Positions 17,497-27,486 are shown, counted from the first letter of the stretch. The stretch: 64,000 nt of DNA from Flavobacteriales bacterium UBA6057 (GCA_002428995.1 DIYJ01000004.1:248001-312000); one strand, 5' to 3'. A program made the numbers and translations. Notes: generated by a model not told the origin, from the sequence alone.

Positions 17497-18285
17497 CTAA
17501 TGGCTTTTAGCCAGGCTGTTCAGTAAGTCCTTCAACTTGCGCCTGGAAATCTCCAGCTGAGTTCCATCTTCCATAATCACGTAAGAGCATTGAGAAGACT
17601 CATAGCCTTGAATACGATCCAGGTTTATGATGAAGGAACGGTGGATGCGCAGAAACTGATCCTGGGGAAGCTGCGTTTCGAAAAAACCCAAATGCCGACT
17701 GGCTGTGAGCCTCTCACCAGAGGTAGTGTGGAAGACGGTGTAGTTGCCCGAGCTTTCCAGGTACAGCAGTTCAGAGGTTTTCAAGACGTTGAAGCCGGTC
17801 TTGTGGGTGACTACAATTCGGTTGCTCCTGTTTGGGCTTGACGGCCTCTTTTCACTGGAATTGATGGATGAGGAAACCATGCTTTCGCCTCCTCCCGTTT
17901 GCTGATATGAAGAAGCTTTGAGTGTGCCTCTCACACGCTCAACAGCAGCCTTCAGCTCCTCAGGTAAGCAAGGTTTGATCAGGTAGTGTAGGGCAGAAGC
18001 CTTGAAGGCTTCAACAGCGTACTTGTTGAAAGCAGTTACAAACACAACGGAAATAGACTTCTGGTCAAGGGTTTTGAGCAATTGGAAACCATTTTCCCGA
18101 GGCATTTTTACATCGAGAAACATCACCTTGGGATGGAATTGAGCAATGGCTTCTCGTGCTGTTTCAGCAGAGGAGGCTTTTGCGACTACCTTGACTTCTG
18201 GGCAGTATTCCATGAGCATTTCCTCCAGCTCATCCCGAGCTGCTCGCTCATCATCCACTACGATAGATGTGATATGGTTGCTCAT
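17497..18285 (-). CDS. LytTR-family response regulator
   Basis: This 262-residue protein starts at ATG 18285 (MSNHITSIVVDDE); an upstream in-frame TTG at 18300 is less likely. Residues 8-122 are a receiver domain with the acidic pair Asp11/Asp12, phospho-acceptor Asp58 (MFLDVKMP), Thr84 (FVTAF) and Lys104 (YLIKP). Residues about 155-258 are a LytTR DNA-binding domain (IVVTHKTGFNVLKTSELLYLESSGNYT, FLRIHRSFIINLDRI). The start is 21 bases after the stop of the histidine kinase gene, so the two form a two-component operon. Such regulators act as dimers on direct repeats. The targets are unknown, but neighbouring T9SS cargo genes are candidates. Confidence 0.93.
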   Translation of the reverse strand: MSNHITSIVVDDERAARDELEEMLMEYCPEVKVVAKASSAETAREAIAQFHPKVMFLDVKMPRENGFQLLKTLDQKSISVVFVTAFNKYAVEAFKASALHYLIKPCLPEELKAAVERVRGTLKASSYQQTGGGESMVSSSINSSEKRPSSPNRSNRIVVTHKTGFNVLKTSELLYLESSGNYTVFHTTSGERLTASRHLGFFETQLPQDQFLRIHRSFIINLDRIQGYESSQCSYVIMEDGTQLEISRRKLKDLLNSLAKSH

Positions 18286-18306
18286 ATCGGTTGTGAACAA
18301 ACGTAG

Positions 18307-21159
18307 TTAATTTTCAGCCAGTTTAGCCATGGAGAGCAGGACTTCTACACAAGTGCCCCTTGCTGCCGAAGGCATTTCTTTCGAATGGGAGGTTATGAGG
18401 AGCTTTGAATCTTTATCCATCAACGAGAGTCTGCTGGAAACCATGGCGATACCAGAAGCGCGTCCCTCTTCAGATTCTTCTGAGCCTGTTTTGTATTCGA
18501 ACCCCACGCCATTATCACGGATCCTAATTTTCAAGTGCTTTTTATCCTTGGTTTGATCCAGATGGACGCTGACCATACCTGCTTCTTTGCTCTCAAGTGG
18601 AAGGATGCCGTGCCAAATCGCATTTTCTACAAAAGGCTGAATAACCATGAATGGGATTTGAAGGCTCTTGTCCAAATCCTCGGAAACGGTGAACTCGTGT
18701 TGAAAGTGGTTGTCGAACCTCAGTTGCTCGATGGCCAGGTAGGCATTCAGCAAGGATTCCTCTTCCTGGATGGAAATGGAGTTGGTGTTGAGGTGTTCTA
18801 GGTTTTTGCGTAGCAGGTAGGCAAACTGTTTGATGTATTCCATCGCTTCGGAAACCTTGTGTTGCCTCAGAAGGTGTCGAATAGAGTTAAGGGCGTTGGA
18901 TAAAAAGTGTGGGTTGAGATAGTTGTTCAGCGCACGCATCTTCAGCATCTCTGTATTCATCCGCTGTTCATATTTCTTCCGCTGATAGTCGTTCAGGGTT
19001 TTGACGAGAAGTACCATCACTGCCATCAGAATCAGTATTCCGGACAAACGAGCCAACCAATGATTCCACCATGGATGATTGACCGCGAAGGAGAGCGAGT
19101 ATTCTGCTGCCTTGTTTGCTTCATAAGCATTGACAGCTCGCATTTCCAGTACATAGTCATTGCTGGGCAATGCGTTGAAAACCAAAGTTTTGTTCTTGGT
19201 TTCTGACCATTGCTCTTGTCGCGGAAGCAATCGGTATTCAACACGTGAATTCTTCCAGCTTTGCAGATTCACCGCATCAAAACTTAGAGAGACGTTGCCG
19301 TTCTCGTGAGGAAGTCGGATCGGAATACTTCGATGGTGAGGGTGATAGGAGTTTCCGCCTGCATTCAGCGCTCCGACCAGTAGCCTTGGACTGCTGACTG
19401 ATTCAATGGATTCGATGTGTTTGAGTGTGAAAAAGTGATGATCGGTACCAACGTGAAGGTCACCATTTTGTCCCTCCAGCAATAGTCCCACTTCTTCGTT
19501 GTTCAGCACTTCTGCCGACAGAATAGTTTCGAAGTTTCCCAGTGTATCCGACAGAAGCAGACCATTCGATGTGCCAATCCATATGCGGTTCATGCTGTCC
19601 ATGCTCAGTGACTTACAATTGGGAGCTGATGAACCCTTAGAAAAGCTCTTCCATTGAAAGCCATCGTAGCTATACAATCCTCGACTTGTGGCGCACCATA
19701 ACTTTCCGGTGTGATCTTCTATCACATCATTCACCACGAACGTATTCGGAAGAGATTCTTTGATCAGCGTTTCAGAGCCAGGGTAATAATTGTAGAGTGA
19801 ACTGTCTGAAAAGATCGTCAGATGGCCGTTGTGAAAAATGGACGACTGGACTCTGGAATGGCAGTGAAACAGGAACGTGTGAGTATCATCTGAATCTATG
19901 CTATACGTAGCGCCATCTATAAATGACGCGTAACGAATTCCTTCCGGAGATTCCACCATGGAGATCAGGACATCCTCTGATAACAGTTCGAATGAGCCCG
20001 TCCCGCCTTCATAGCTGAGCACTCCACGGTTCGTATTTATGATGGCCTGATTTCCTGATGAGATCATGCCATACACGAATACCCATGCATCTATTCCGGG
20101 AAGCTCTGGCGTCCGGCACTTTCCGTCCTTACAAACAAAGAGAGAGTTGTCTCCACCCAGGATCAATTCTCCACTAGGAAGCTGTGTTCCCGTCCACAGA
20201 TAGAGGCTCTTGTGAGGAAGCCCTGAATATCCCGAAGCTGATCTCAATAACTGGAAAGACAGAACTCCATCGCCCCTTGTCGCGATCCAGACTGTACCGT
20301 TTGAATCTTCTGTGATATCCTGTATCACCACATCGGGCATGTCGATCTGCGCAGCGAGGTCAATCACTCGCTCGTTGGCATAAAACAACAATCCTCCGGA
20401 ACTCGGTACGACCCAAACGGCACCCTTTGAATCCACGGAGAACAAATGAATCGACTCAATGGTGGAAATACGAACTATCTGGACTGGAACCGAATCGACC
20501 AGTTTCCAGATCTCGTTCCCTTTTGCAAACCATAGTTCACCATTCACAAACTCCACCCAGTGAATGTGCTGATCAGTCATTAACTCAACGGGAGGGCTTT
20601 GCTGGTTTTCAAGAATGATGAGTCCTTGTTTGGTAGCCAGGCATACTACTCCCTCAGGACTCATCGCAAAATCGATGATGGCGGGCTCAGAGGTGTAGAG
20701 CGTGTCTATCTGGTTCGTTGGATGAAGCTTGAGCAGATGTTCTCCCTTAGAGGTGATCAACAGGGTGCTACCATCACTTAGCGGCAAGATTTTAATCGCC
20801 AGCTTGATGTCCGTAGTGGCTGAGATTGCTGTCGAGCTTTCAGGAATCTTGAAACGGTAAATCCCTCCACCAAAGAAACTTACCAGCATGGACTGAGAAT
20901 CCACCGGGGCCATGGCCAACACTCCCTGCTGGGCAGAGATGTTTTTGCCGTATACCTCGAAATCGTTCCCGTTGTATCGGTTCAGTCCGTTGTTCGTTCC
21001 AAACCACATGTAACCCGTCTCGGGGTGTTGTGCGATCCGATAAACGACATTATGACTAAGGCCATCTTTAGCTGTGAGCTGACCGTGCAGAAAAACCTGT
21101 GCGCGCACAATGCCTGTGCATAGAAGCACAGTGGCGAATAGTGTTTTGATTATTCTCAT
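18307..21159 (-). CDS. Propeller-type sensor histidine kinase (LytS-like)
   Basis: The start is ATG 21159 (MRIIKTLFATVLLCTGIVRAQ, signal peptide), not the longer frame to 21318, which would run through a terminator hairpin. The 950-residue product has periplasmic two-component propeller repeats (GYMWFGTNNGLNRYNG, GTVWIATRGDG, GKLWCATSRGLY, NRIWIGTSNGLL). A Y_Y_Y domain follows at about 600-690 and a membrane helix at about 703-723 (LARLSGILILMAVMVLLVK). The kinase is of the His_kinase/HATPase class, with His751 in NPHFLSNALNSIRHLL and ATP-binding motifs NAIWHG and DNGVGF near the C-terminus. It should sense an extracytoplasmic ligand and phosphorylate the LytTR regulator downstream. The ligand is unknown. 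The left-edge gene (1-1492) belongs to the same sensor group. Confidence 0.93.
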   Translation of the reverse strand: MRIIKTLFATVLLCTGIVRAQVFLHGQLTAKDGLSHNVVYRIAQHPETGYMWFGTNNGLNRYNGNDFEVYGKNISAQQGVLAMAPVDSQSMLVSFFGGGIYRFKIPESSTAISATTDIKLAIKILPLSDGSTLLITSKGEHLLKLHPTNQIDTLYTSEPAIIDFAMSPEGVVCLATKQGLIILENQQSPPVELMTDQHIHWVEFVNGELWFAKGNEIWKLVDSVPVQIVRISTIESIHLFSVDSKGAVWVVPSSGGLLFYANERVIDLAAQIDMPDVVIQDITEDSNGTVWIATRGDGVLSFQLLRSASGYSGLPHKSLYLWTGTQLPSGELILGGDNSLFVCKDGKCRTPELPGIDAWVFVYGMISSGNQAIINTNRGVLSYEGGTGSFELLSEDVLISMVESPEGIRYASFIDGATYSIDSDDTHTFLFHCHSRVQSSIFHNGHLTIFSDSSLYNYYPGSETLIKESLPNTFVVNDVIEDHTGKLWCATSRGLYSYDGFQWKSFSKGSSAPNCKSLSMDSMNRIWIGTSNGLLLSDTLGNFETILSAEVLNNEEVGLLLEGQNGDLHVGTDHHFFTLKHIESIESVSSPRLLVGALNAGGNSYHPHHRSIPIRLPHENGNVSLSFDAVNLQSWKNSRVEYRLLPRQEQWSETKNKTLVFNALPSNDYVLEMRAVNAYEANKAAEYSLSFAVNHPWWNHWLARLSGILILMAVMVLLVKTLNDYQRKKYEQRMNTEMLKMRALNNYLNPHFLSNALNSIRHLLRQHKVSEAMEYIKQFAYLLRKNLEHLNTNSISIQEEESLLNAYLAIEQLRFDNHFQHEFTVSEDLDKSLQIPFMVIQPFVENAIWHGILPLESKEAGMVSVHLDQTKDKKHLKIRIRDNGVGFEYKTGSEESEEGRASGIAMVSSRLSLMDKDSKLLITSHSKEMPSAARGTCVEVLLSMAKLAEN

Positions 21160-21321
21160 CAAGTCGGTGAGCGATTGTCTCTCGCTTACCGCGGTCAATT
21201 TACTACTATTCAATGCCGTTATTCGTTGGCTGCTCAAAATCTCCAGTCTGGCTGAGCGCTTTTTATGGGGTGATTGTTTGAGCAGATGAGTTTCCAGCCC
21301 TTGGAGGGCCAGAATCAACGT

Positions 21322-21357
21322 AAAAAGCCCTGATGATCGGAATCATCAAGGCTTTTT
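21322..21357 (-). terminator. Terminator hairpin, usable on both strands, after the lectin-like gene
   Basis: AAAAAGCC-C-TGATGAT (21322-21337) pairs with ATCATCA-A-GGCTTTTT (21342-21357) around CGGA. Read on the minus strand it ends in GGGCTTTTTACG and directly follows the stop codon at 21375. Confidence 0.85.
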
Positions 21358-21374
21358 TGAACTGCAATGGATGC

Positions 21375-23567
21375 TTAATGCTGGATGGCCAGCGGTCTGG
21401 TGGATTGTGTGAATCCATCGGATAACCTCAGGAAATAGAAGCCAGCAGGCAACGATGTTGTCGACAACACAGTTCTTTGCGCTCCCGATTCAAACGCACT
21501 GGTTTGTTCCATCATCACTTGACGTCCGTTCATTTCAAGTACCTCAATGGTGACATTGCTGGAGCGGGGAAGCTCAAACGTAACGATGACTTGTTCGTTG
21601 GCCGGATTAGGAGCCACTTCCATGTTCAAATCCTGCGGAGCCACGCTAGCCGCAAATGGATCCGCGCTAACACCGCTCTTCATCAAGCCACTGCTGGGAG
21701 AAGTGTTTGAACAGATGACAGCTCCAAACGCGTCCAGGTAGTCGATCGTGTAACTTGGACTTGCCGGACTCACCGTGCCTATGTAAAGCCCACCACCGAC
21801 ACATGGGGGTGAAAATGAAATTGGGAAGCCCCCACCAGAAACGGTTACCACTCCATTCAGACGAATGCTGTAGATCGGGCACGGAATGAACGGATTCTGC
21901 CATGCGAAGAGGTCGTATTGACCTGGACTGGTAACAGAAGCAGCTGCATCTACAAGGATGCCGTCACAGCAAACAGGTACAACAGGACAAGAAGCAAAAG
22001 CTTCCTTGACACAAATCGTATCACCACACGTATCGATCAGGTAGGCGTTCAGCTTCCTGATCTCTCCTGGGTTCAGGTAATAAGTTCCCTGCCATCCGTT
22101 GCCAATTGGGGTCTTGCAATCGAAGCCGGTGATTTCTACTCTTGGAAAGTTGCACAAGGCAGGGTCTCCGGTGAAGAATGCGTAACCCGTTCCGTTGCAA
22201 CCGTGTTCCACAAAGAAGCTGAAGTTATCACAGCAATCTTCTTCGCTGCACTGCAGTGATTTGATGGATATGTTATCGATCGCTCCATCATTACCAGCGC
22301 TCGTTCCGCTTCCTGCGAGCATCACAATGTTCACTTCTAAGGACTCATCACAGTCAGTGGCCACAATGTTTCCACACAGCGAAACCCAGCCATCGGAGTG
22401 GGCTACATTGTTTACCGAAGCAATGAGGTTACCGGTAAGTCCGCCCGTTCGAAGTTCGAAGCTCGGCTCAAAACCGCACTGAACGCAGATGTTGGAAACC
22501 AGTGCCTCGAAGCAGTAGACCTGGCCCGCCTTCACATCAATGGTTGTTCTCCAAACCACTTCATCCGTATTGCGCGGGCCATCAATGATCATGAAATCTC
22601 CCGTACCATCTGGTGCCTTTCGCTCCCAGGCGGTGTTCCAATCGCTGGCATCGTCACCGATCATTGATTCCTCTGAGCTACTGATAGAACCGCAGGCGGG
22701 AACCATGAGATCACCCGTGAAGCCGGTGCAACCCGCTTCGAAGCCACCGTTGGTAATGAGGTCAGGGCAATCGCTGTCACAGCAGTTTCCATAGGTGTCT
22801 ACACTTTCGATGCATACTACCTGACGGTTGCGTTGCGCTCCAGTAGCCGCTGTGAATCCCCAGTTCACATTGGTGCCACCGCTAAAGATTTCCTGCGAAA
22901 TGTCGATGGTTTTGGTGATGCGATTCACTCCATCAAAGGATACACTCAGCGTAGATGAAGATGGATCCCAGTTGATACAAATGTTGTGGCAGCCACCATC
23001 TTCGATATCGGCTCCTCCGGGATCTGCGGAAACCATGTCTTCTGGTGATCCCATGTTGCCATTTCGCACAATGGCGATGTGATCATCGGTGATATCGCTA
23101 ATCCCGCCTGATCCGTTGTAGTAAGTATCGAACTCCACAGCGAGTGATGGACTGATGGTGGAACCCCCTGAAGAGGTAGGATGCTCCTGTCCGTAGCCCA
23201 TGTATCCACCTTTGCCGCCAATGGCAGAAGTACCCCGGGAGTCGTTTTGCAAAACAAATGAGATCCCGTCAGCGCCATTATCACTGCCACCGAAGTTGGT
23301 ATTGAAGCAAATGGTGAAGCCTTCGCTGAGGTCGAGTTGGGTGTTGCTCCAGACAGCTCCTGCCTGATAGGTTTGGTCTGGAGTTAGTTCGAAGCAGTCT
23401 CCGTCACATACTGCTCCTGCTGCGCTACCGTTGCCAACGGTGCTGTATTGTGCGGACATGCTGAAGGATAGGAAGAAACTGAGGAACAGTGCCCCCAGGT
23501 ATTTTCTATGCCGTGTATGTCCGATGTTGAGGGCAATGGCAGGTTGCTTGAAAATGAATGCATTCAT
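21375..23567 (-). CDS. L-type lectin-like protein with T9SS type A sorting domain
   Basis: This 730-residue exported protein has a long N-terminus with a hydrophobic signal (LGALFLSFFLSFSMSAQ). Residues about 45-250 resemble an L-type (legume-like) lectin beta-sandwich: NGADGISFVLQND, SLAVEFDTYYNG and DHIAIVRNG are typical carbohydrate/metal-site strands. From about 272 (LITNGGFEAGCTGF) a second domain resembles the galactose-binding/CBM-type modules found in surface proteins. A Cys-rich segment follows (CCDNFSFFVEHGC, CPVVPVCCDG). The last 80 or so residues are a Por secretion tail (VAPNPANEQVIVTFELP...FYFLRLSDG). The likely role is binding of polysaccharide or glycoprotein outside the cell; the ligand is unknown. 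It is isolated from its neighbours by hairpins on the 3' side and a 275-base spacer on the 5' side. Confidence 0.85.
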   Translation of the reverse strand: MNAFIFKQPAIALNIGHTRHRKYLGALFLSFFLSFSMSAQYSTVGNGSAAGAVCDGDCFELTPDQTYQAGAVWSNTQLDLSEGFTICFNTNFGGSDNGADGISFVLQNDSRGTSAIGGKGGYMGYGQEHPTSSGGSTISPSLAVEFDTYYNGSGGISDITDDHIAIVRNGNMGSPEDMVSADPGGADIEDGGCHNICINWDPSSSTLSVSFDGVNRITKTIDISQEIFSGGTNVNWGFTAATGAQRNRQVVCIESVDTYGNCCDSDCPDLITNGGFEAGCTGFTGDLMVPACGSISSSEESMIGDDASDWNTAWERKAPDGTGDFMIIDGPRNTDEVVWRTTIDVKAGQVYCFEALVSNICVQCGFEPSFELRTGGLTGNLIASVNNVAHSDGWVSLCGNIVATDCDESLEVNIVMLAGSGTSAGNDGAIDNISIKSLQCSEEDCCDNFSFFVEHGCNGTGYAFFTGDPALCNFPRVEITGFDCKTPIGNGWQGTYYLNPGEIRKLNAYLIDTCGDTICVKEAFASCPVVPVCCDGILVDAAASVTSPGQYDLFAWQNPFIPCPIYSIRLNGVVTVSGGGFPISFSPPCVGGGLYIGTVSPASPSYTIDYLDAFGAVICSNTSPSSGLMKSGVSADPFAASVAPQDLNMEVAPNPANEQVIVTFELPRSSNVTIEVLEMNGRQVMMEQTSAFESGAQRTVLSTTSLPAGFYFLRLSDGFTQSTRPLAIQH

Positions 23568-23772
23568 AGTTTATAGGTTTTTTGATTTCCCTGAAACTAT
23601 GTGCTCTTCTTTCTGGTTTTCAGGTTTTTAAATGAAGCTGGGGTTCAATTTATTTAGTGGTAGGGTTTGTTAAAGGAGTTTGATTATGTGAGTAGACGAA
23701 AAGAAGGTTTAATGGACGATGTGCGAAGTAGAGAGCGTTTGAAGGTGGAGAACAACTCGCGAGCATAGAATC

Positions 23773-23806
23773 AAAAAGCCCAATTTCCACGAAGAGAAAT
23801 TGGGCT
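23773..23806 (-). terminator. Terminator of the first tandem T9SS cargo paralogue
   Basis: AGCCCAATTTC (23777-23787) pairs perfectly with GAAATTGGGCT (23796-23806). On the minus strand the stem is followed by TTTTTGA. It closely resembles the hairpin behind the neighbouring paralogue (25687-25719). Confidence 0.85.
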
Positions 23807-23842
23807 CTGATTCAAAAGTGTTCAAGCTTTTCGCTATCCGAC

Positions 23843-25585
23843 TTATTCCTTCATGAAGCGAGCAGTATGCACCTGTTCTCCTTGTTGTGTCTGCAGGAAG
23901 TACAGCCCTGAATTCAGACCAGAGACATCTATGGTCCCATTTGCTGGAGCAGAGGTGCTGAATACGACTCTTCCGCTCAGGTCCAGCACGGAAATGTTAG
24001 CAGGAAGGTCATTGGCCAGCTTAACCGTCAATTCTGTGGTTGCCGGGTTTGGATAGATTTCAAGGGTTTCTGAAGGCTGTTCCACCCGGTCCCCGCTTGT
24101 GATTGACTCCTGCTTGAATGAACTGACTGGGCCAGTCAGGTTGCAAGGCCAGTTTTCCCCCGTCTGCGGGTCTAAGACAGCTGGAGTTACCGGGTTTAAG
24201 AGTGTGTCTGGATCGATCCAATACGTGTAGAGCGTTTGTCCGAGGGTTACGCTTGCGGACATCACATTCATACTTACGGGAGAACAAGGCGTTGTGACGG
24301 GGATTCCCGAGGCATCCGTATCGAAGACTCGGTAGAAGGGACTACCTGGATTGGCATCCCAGCCGAAGTAGAAGTTTTGGCTTCCCTCCTGGAATACCAG
24401 GCTGGTGTTGTACATATCAAGGACTAGGTTAGGGTGATCGAGGCAGAGTAGGGGAGCTCCGCTGGAAGGGTCGATGCTTAAAGATCCATTGTGATTGAGG
24501 TTGAATACATGGTATCCAATCAGTGTGCTTCCCTGGTTGAACGCAAAACGGCCAATGAAAAGGGAGGTGCGAGGTACTCCTCCGCTCATAACAGCATATT
24601 CCTCCGACCACATGGGGTTGAAGTTGTTGTCGAGTCGTGCCACCATCATCGCTTCAGCGATCGAGCCACTGATCGATGATCCGGCCAACACATAGGACCC
24701 GAGGTAGGTAGTGCCAGTCGCGGCATGGTACTCAATGACGGGTGGAGCTTCGTAAATAACCGGGTGATTCTGGCTTTTCACATTGCTTCCGCCTCCGTAG
24801 GAATCGAGGAACTGATTGGTATTAGGATCCCATCGGAAGAGCAACGCATTTTTCTGTTGCTTCACACCCATGATGGCAAGGGTAGAACCTCCCATGTGTT
24901 CGATGTCACGAAACAGTATATCGTCCCCCTGAAGGCCTGGGATTGTATTCGTAACAAAGCGGTAATGCTCTTGCAGGTTTAAGGTTTCCGAGAGTTCCGC
25001 CAGCCAGATCTGTCTTCCGCTGGTGGAATCATAGTCGTGGATCTGACCTGCGAGCGCCAGGCGCCCCACTCCGTTGGGGCCGGTGTAAGCGGTGATCTTA
25101 TTCCAACGCATGCTACCTCCGATGGTGGAAGTGGAGGCGAAGGTTTTCGCATAAAGCCCTGTGCCGTTCACGGTCATTCGGAGCACTACAGCTTCATTAC
25201 GACTGGCGGTTGTATTGAAGTAGTGACCGGCCAGGAAGAGGTGCGTGTTTGCTGTATTGAGCGTCATGCTGGTGATGGTTACATCCGGTAGCGCTGGGAA
25301 CTGGATGAAACCGGATTGAATGACGTTGCCCGAGAGGTCCATTTTAAAAAGAACAGCTCCATCTACGGTGCCCGATGCGTTTCTGTCTTTAATCTCAAAG
25401 GCGTAGAGGTGTGTCCCATCGGATACGACTTTCCGGCCTTGCAGGTCACTACTTAATGTACCCGAACCGTTCGGTGGGGTTGTGGTAAGACGATAGGCTG
25501 AGTTGAAGGTTTGAGCCTGGATGCTCATAACTCCCAGCAATAGTATTGCCAGGTAAAGAAGGGGGTTGAGGTGTTTGTGCTTCAT
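23843..25585 (-). CDS. T9SS type A cargo protein, tandem paralogue A
   Basis: This 580-residue exported protein has the signal peptide MKHKHLNPLLYLAILLLGVMSIQAQ. Residues 26 to about 500 form a repetitive beta-rich body of propeller appearance (motifs LFKMDLSGNVIQSGFI, NTHLFLAGHYF, STLAIMGVKQQKNALLFRWDPN, SLFIGRFAFNQGS). I do not recognise it as a named family. From about 512 it has a Por secretion tail (LEIYPNPATTELTVKL, VLDLSGRVVFS, GLYFLQTQQGE). It is closely similar along its whole length to the gene at 25747-27486, and the two arose by tandem duplication. No catalytic motif is visible, and the function is unknown beyond surface location. Confidence 0.85.
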   Translation of the reverse strand: MKHKHLNPLLYLAILLLGVMSIQAQTFNSAYRLTTTPPNGSGTLSSDLQGRKVVSDGTHLYAFEIKDRNASGTVDGAVLFKMDLSGNVIQSGFIQFPALPDVTITSMTLNTANTHLFLAGHYFNTTASRNEAVVLRMTVNGTGLYAKTFASTSTIGGSMRWNKITAYTGPNGVGRLALAGQIHDYDSTSGRQIWLAELSETLNLQEHYRFVTNTIPGLQGDDILFRDIEHMGGSTLAIMGVKQQKNALLFRWDPNTNQFLDSYGGGSNVKSQNHPVIYEAPPVIEYHAATGTTYLGSYVLAGSSISGSIAEAMMVARLDNNFNPMWSEEYAVMSGGVPRTSLFIGRFAFNQGSTLIGYHVFNLNHNGSLSIDPSSGAPLLCLDHPNLVLDMYNTSLVFQEGSQNFYFGWDANPGSPFYRVFDTDASGIPVTTPCSPVSMNVMSASVTLGQTLYTYWIDPDTLLNPVTPAVLDPQTGENWPCNLTGPVSSFKQESITSGDRVEQPSETLEIYPNPATTELTVKLANDLPANISVLDLSGRVVFSTSAPANGTIDVSGLNSGLYFLQTQQGEQVHTARFMKE

Positions 25586-25686
25586 GTTGTTGTGTTTGGG
25601 GTTCTTGAGTTTGGGTTATTGGTTTTGCAGTGTTGAGTTTTGGCGAGCTTGGAGCGTACGTCCCACTGGTCGTAGTAGTAAATCCA

Positions 25687-25719
25687 AAGCCCGATTTCCC
25701 CCAAAGAGAAATCGGGTTT
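25687..25719 (-). terminator. Terminator of the second tandem T9SS cargo paralogue
   Basis: AAGCCCGATTTC (25687-25698) pairs with GAAATCGGGTTT (25708-25719) with one G-T pair. It follows the stop codon at 25747 on the minus strand and is a relative of the hairpin at 23777-23806. Confidence 0.8.
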
Positions 25720-25746
25720 AGATTTTAAGCTTAGAACATGTCGTGA

Positions 25747-27486
25747 CTATTCCTTCGTAAAACGCACGGTATGCATTTCTCCACCTTGCTTTGCCTGGAG
25801 GAGGTACAGCCCTGAATTCAATCCAGAGACATCTACGGTTCCATTCACGGAGGCGGAAGTGTTCAATACGACCCGGCCGCTCAAATCCAGAATGGAGATC
25901 GTAGCAGGTAGATCACTCTCTAGCTTCACCGTCAATTCTGTGGTTGCTGGGTTTGGATAGACCTCCAGTGTTTCTGAAGATTGTGTTGCCCGTTCGCTGC
26001 TGGCAATTGCCTCATGCTTGAATGAGCTGAGCGGGCCCGCGAGGTTGCAAGGCCAGTTTTCCCCCGTCTGTTGGGTCATGGTAGCCGGTGTGACTGCATT
26101 GGGAAGGTCGTCCAAAGTGAACATGTAGGTAAATAGAGTGCTTCCGAGGCTCAGGTCTGCGGAGAGCACATTCATGCTGACGGGAGGGCAGGTTGTGGCC
26201 ACAGGTATTCCCATGGCATCGGTATCAAATACTCGATAGAAAGGGCTTCCAAAGTTGTCGTCCCAGCCGAAGTAGAAGTTCTGGCTGCCTTCCTGAAATA
26301 CAAAGCTGGTATTGTATCCGCTGAGAGAAAGATCTGGGTGGTCGAGGCAAAGCTGGGGAACACCACTGGAGGGATCAATGCTGAGGGAACCGTTATGATT
26401 TAAGTTGAAAACATGATAACCAAACAAGGTGCTTCCCTGGTTAAAGGCAAAACGTCCGATAAAAAGTGACGGACTTGCAACTCCTCCGCTCATCACCGCA
26501 TATTCCTGAGCCCACATCGGGTTGAAGTTGTTATCCAATCTTGCTACCATCATCACTTCACCTACGGAAGAACCGATAGAAGACCCCGCCAGAACATACG
26601 ATCCAAGGTAGGTTGTGTTTGTAGTGGCATCGTACTCGATGACAGGAGGAGCTTCATAAATAACAGGATGGTCTTGACTCTTGATATTCGCGCCCAGGGA
26701 ATAAGTATCCATGAAGGTGTTGGTATTCGGATCCCATCGGAATAACAGCGCTTTTTTCTGCTGTTTCACACCCATGATCGCGAGGGTAGAACCACCCATG
26801 GCTTCAATATCTCGCAAGTACACATCGTCTACCTCAAAAGCGGGATGCGCTGGTGCAAAGCGGTAGTGATCCTTCAGGTTGAGCGTTTCAGAGAGCTCCG
26901 CCAGCCAGATTTGCTGCCCGCTGGTAGGAGTGAAATCACGAACCGTACCTACCAATGCCAATCTGCTGACACCACTGGGGCCAGTGTATGCAGTGATTTT
27001 GTTCCATAGCAGGTCGCCTCCCGTAGTAGATGTGGATTCAAATGTTTTGGCATAGAGCCCCGTGCCGTTCACCGTCATTCGAAGCACTAAGGCTTCCCAG
27101 CGGTTATCCGTTGGGTCGTAATAGTGACCGGCCATGAACAGGTGTGTATGAGCTGCATTGATGGTCATGCTGGTGACGGTGACGGACTGTAGTGCAGGAA
27201 ACTGTATAAAACCGGATTGAATGACGTTTCCGGAGAGGTCCATTTTAAAGAGAATAGCTCCGTCTACCGTACCCGAGGCGTTTTTATCCTGGATTTCATA
27301 GGCATAGAGATGAGTGCCGTCCGATACTACTTTGCGTCCTTGCAGCTCATGTGCAATGGTACCCGAACCGTTGGGTGGTGTACTGGTCAGCCGATAGGCC
27401 GAATTGAAGGTTTGAGCCTGAATGCTCATGGTTCCCAGCAATAGCATTGCCAAGTAAAGAAGGGGAGTGAGGTGCTTGTGTTTCAT
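25747..27486 (-). CDS. T9SS type A cargo protein, tandem paralogue B
   Basis: The start is ATG 27486 (MKHKHLTPLLYLAMLLLGTMSIQAQ), matching the start of paralogue A. The frame is open further to 27573, but that extension is polar and runs through a palindrome, so it is rejected. The 579-residue protein matches paralogue A almost position for position, including PVIYEAPPVIEYDA, STLAIMGVKQQKKALLF and the secretion tail LEVYPNPATTELTVKL. Differences are scattered, with a denser patch before the tail (VTPATMTQQTGENWPC). It is the last gene before the RHS array on the minus strand, and it is not obviously part of it, because palindromic elements lie between. Function is unknown beyond T9SS export. 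Confidence 0.85.
   Translation of the reverse strand: MKHKHLTPLLYLAMLLLGTMSIQAQTFNSAYRLTSTPPNGSGTIAHELQGRKVVSDGTHLYAYEIQDKNASGTVDGAILFKMDLSGNVIQSGFIQFPALQSVTVTSMTINAAHTHLFMAGHYYDPTDNRWEALVLRMTVNGTGLYAKTFESTSTTGGDLLWNKITAYTGPSGVSRLALVGTVRDFTPTSGQQIWLAELSETLNLKDHYRFAPAHPAFEVDDVYLRDIEAMGGSTLAIMGVKQQKKALLFRWDPNTNTFMDTYSLGANIKSQDHPVIYEAPPVIEYDATTNTTYLGSYVLAGSSIGSSVGEVMMVARLDNNFNPMWAQEYAVMSGGVASPSLFIGRFAFNQGSTLFGYHVFNLNHNGSLSIDPSSGVPQLCLDHPDLSLSGYNTSFVFQEGSQNFYFGWDDNFGSPFYRVFDTDAMGIPVATTCPPVSMNVLSADLSLGSTLFTYMFTLDDLPNAVTPATMTQQTGENWPCNLAGPLSSFKHEAIASSERATQSSETLEVYPNPATTELTVKLESDLPATISILDLSGRVVLNTSASVNGTVDVSGLNSGLYLLQAKQGGEMHTVRFTKE

Noticed and set aside
21160..21318. N-terminal extension of the histidine kinase
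   Set aside because: The extension abuts the terminator of the upstream gene and precedes a clean signal peptide starting at ATG 21159.
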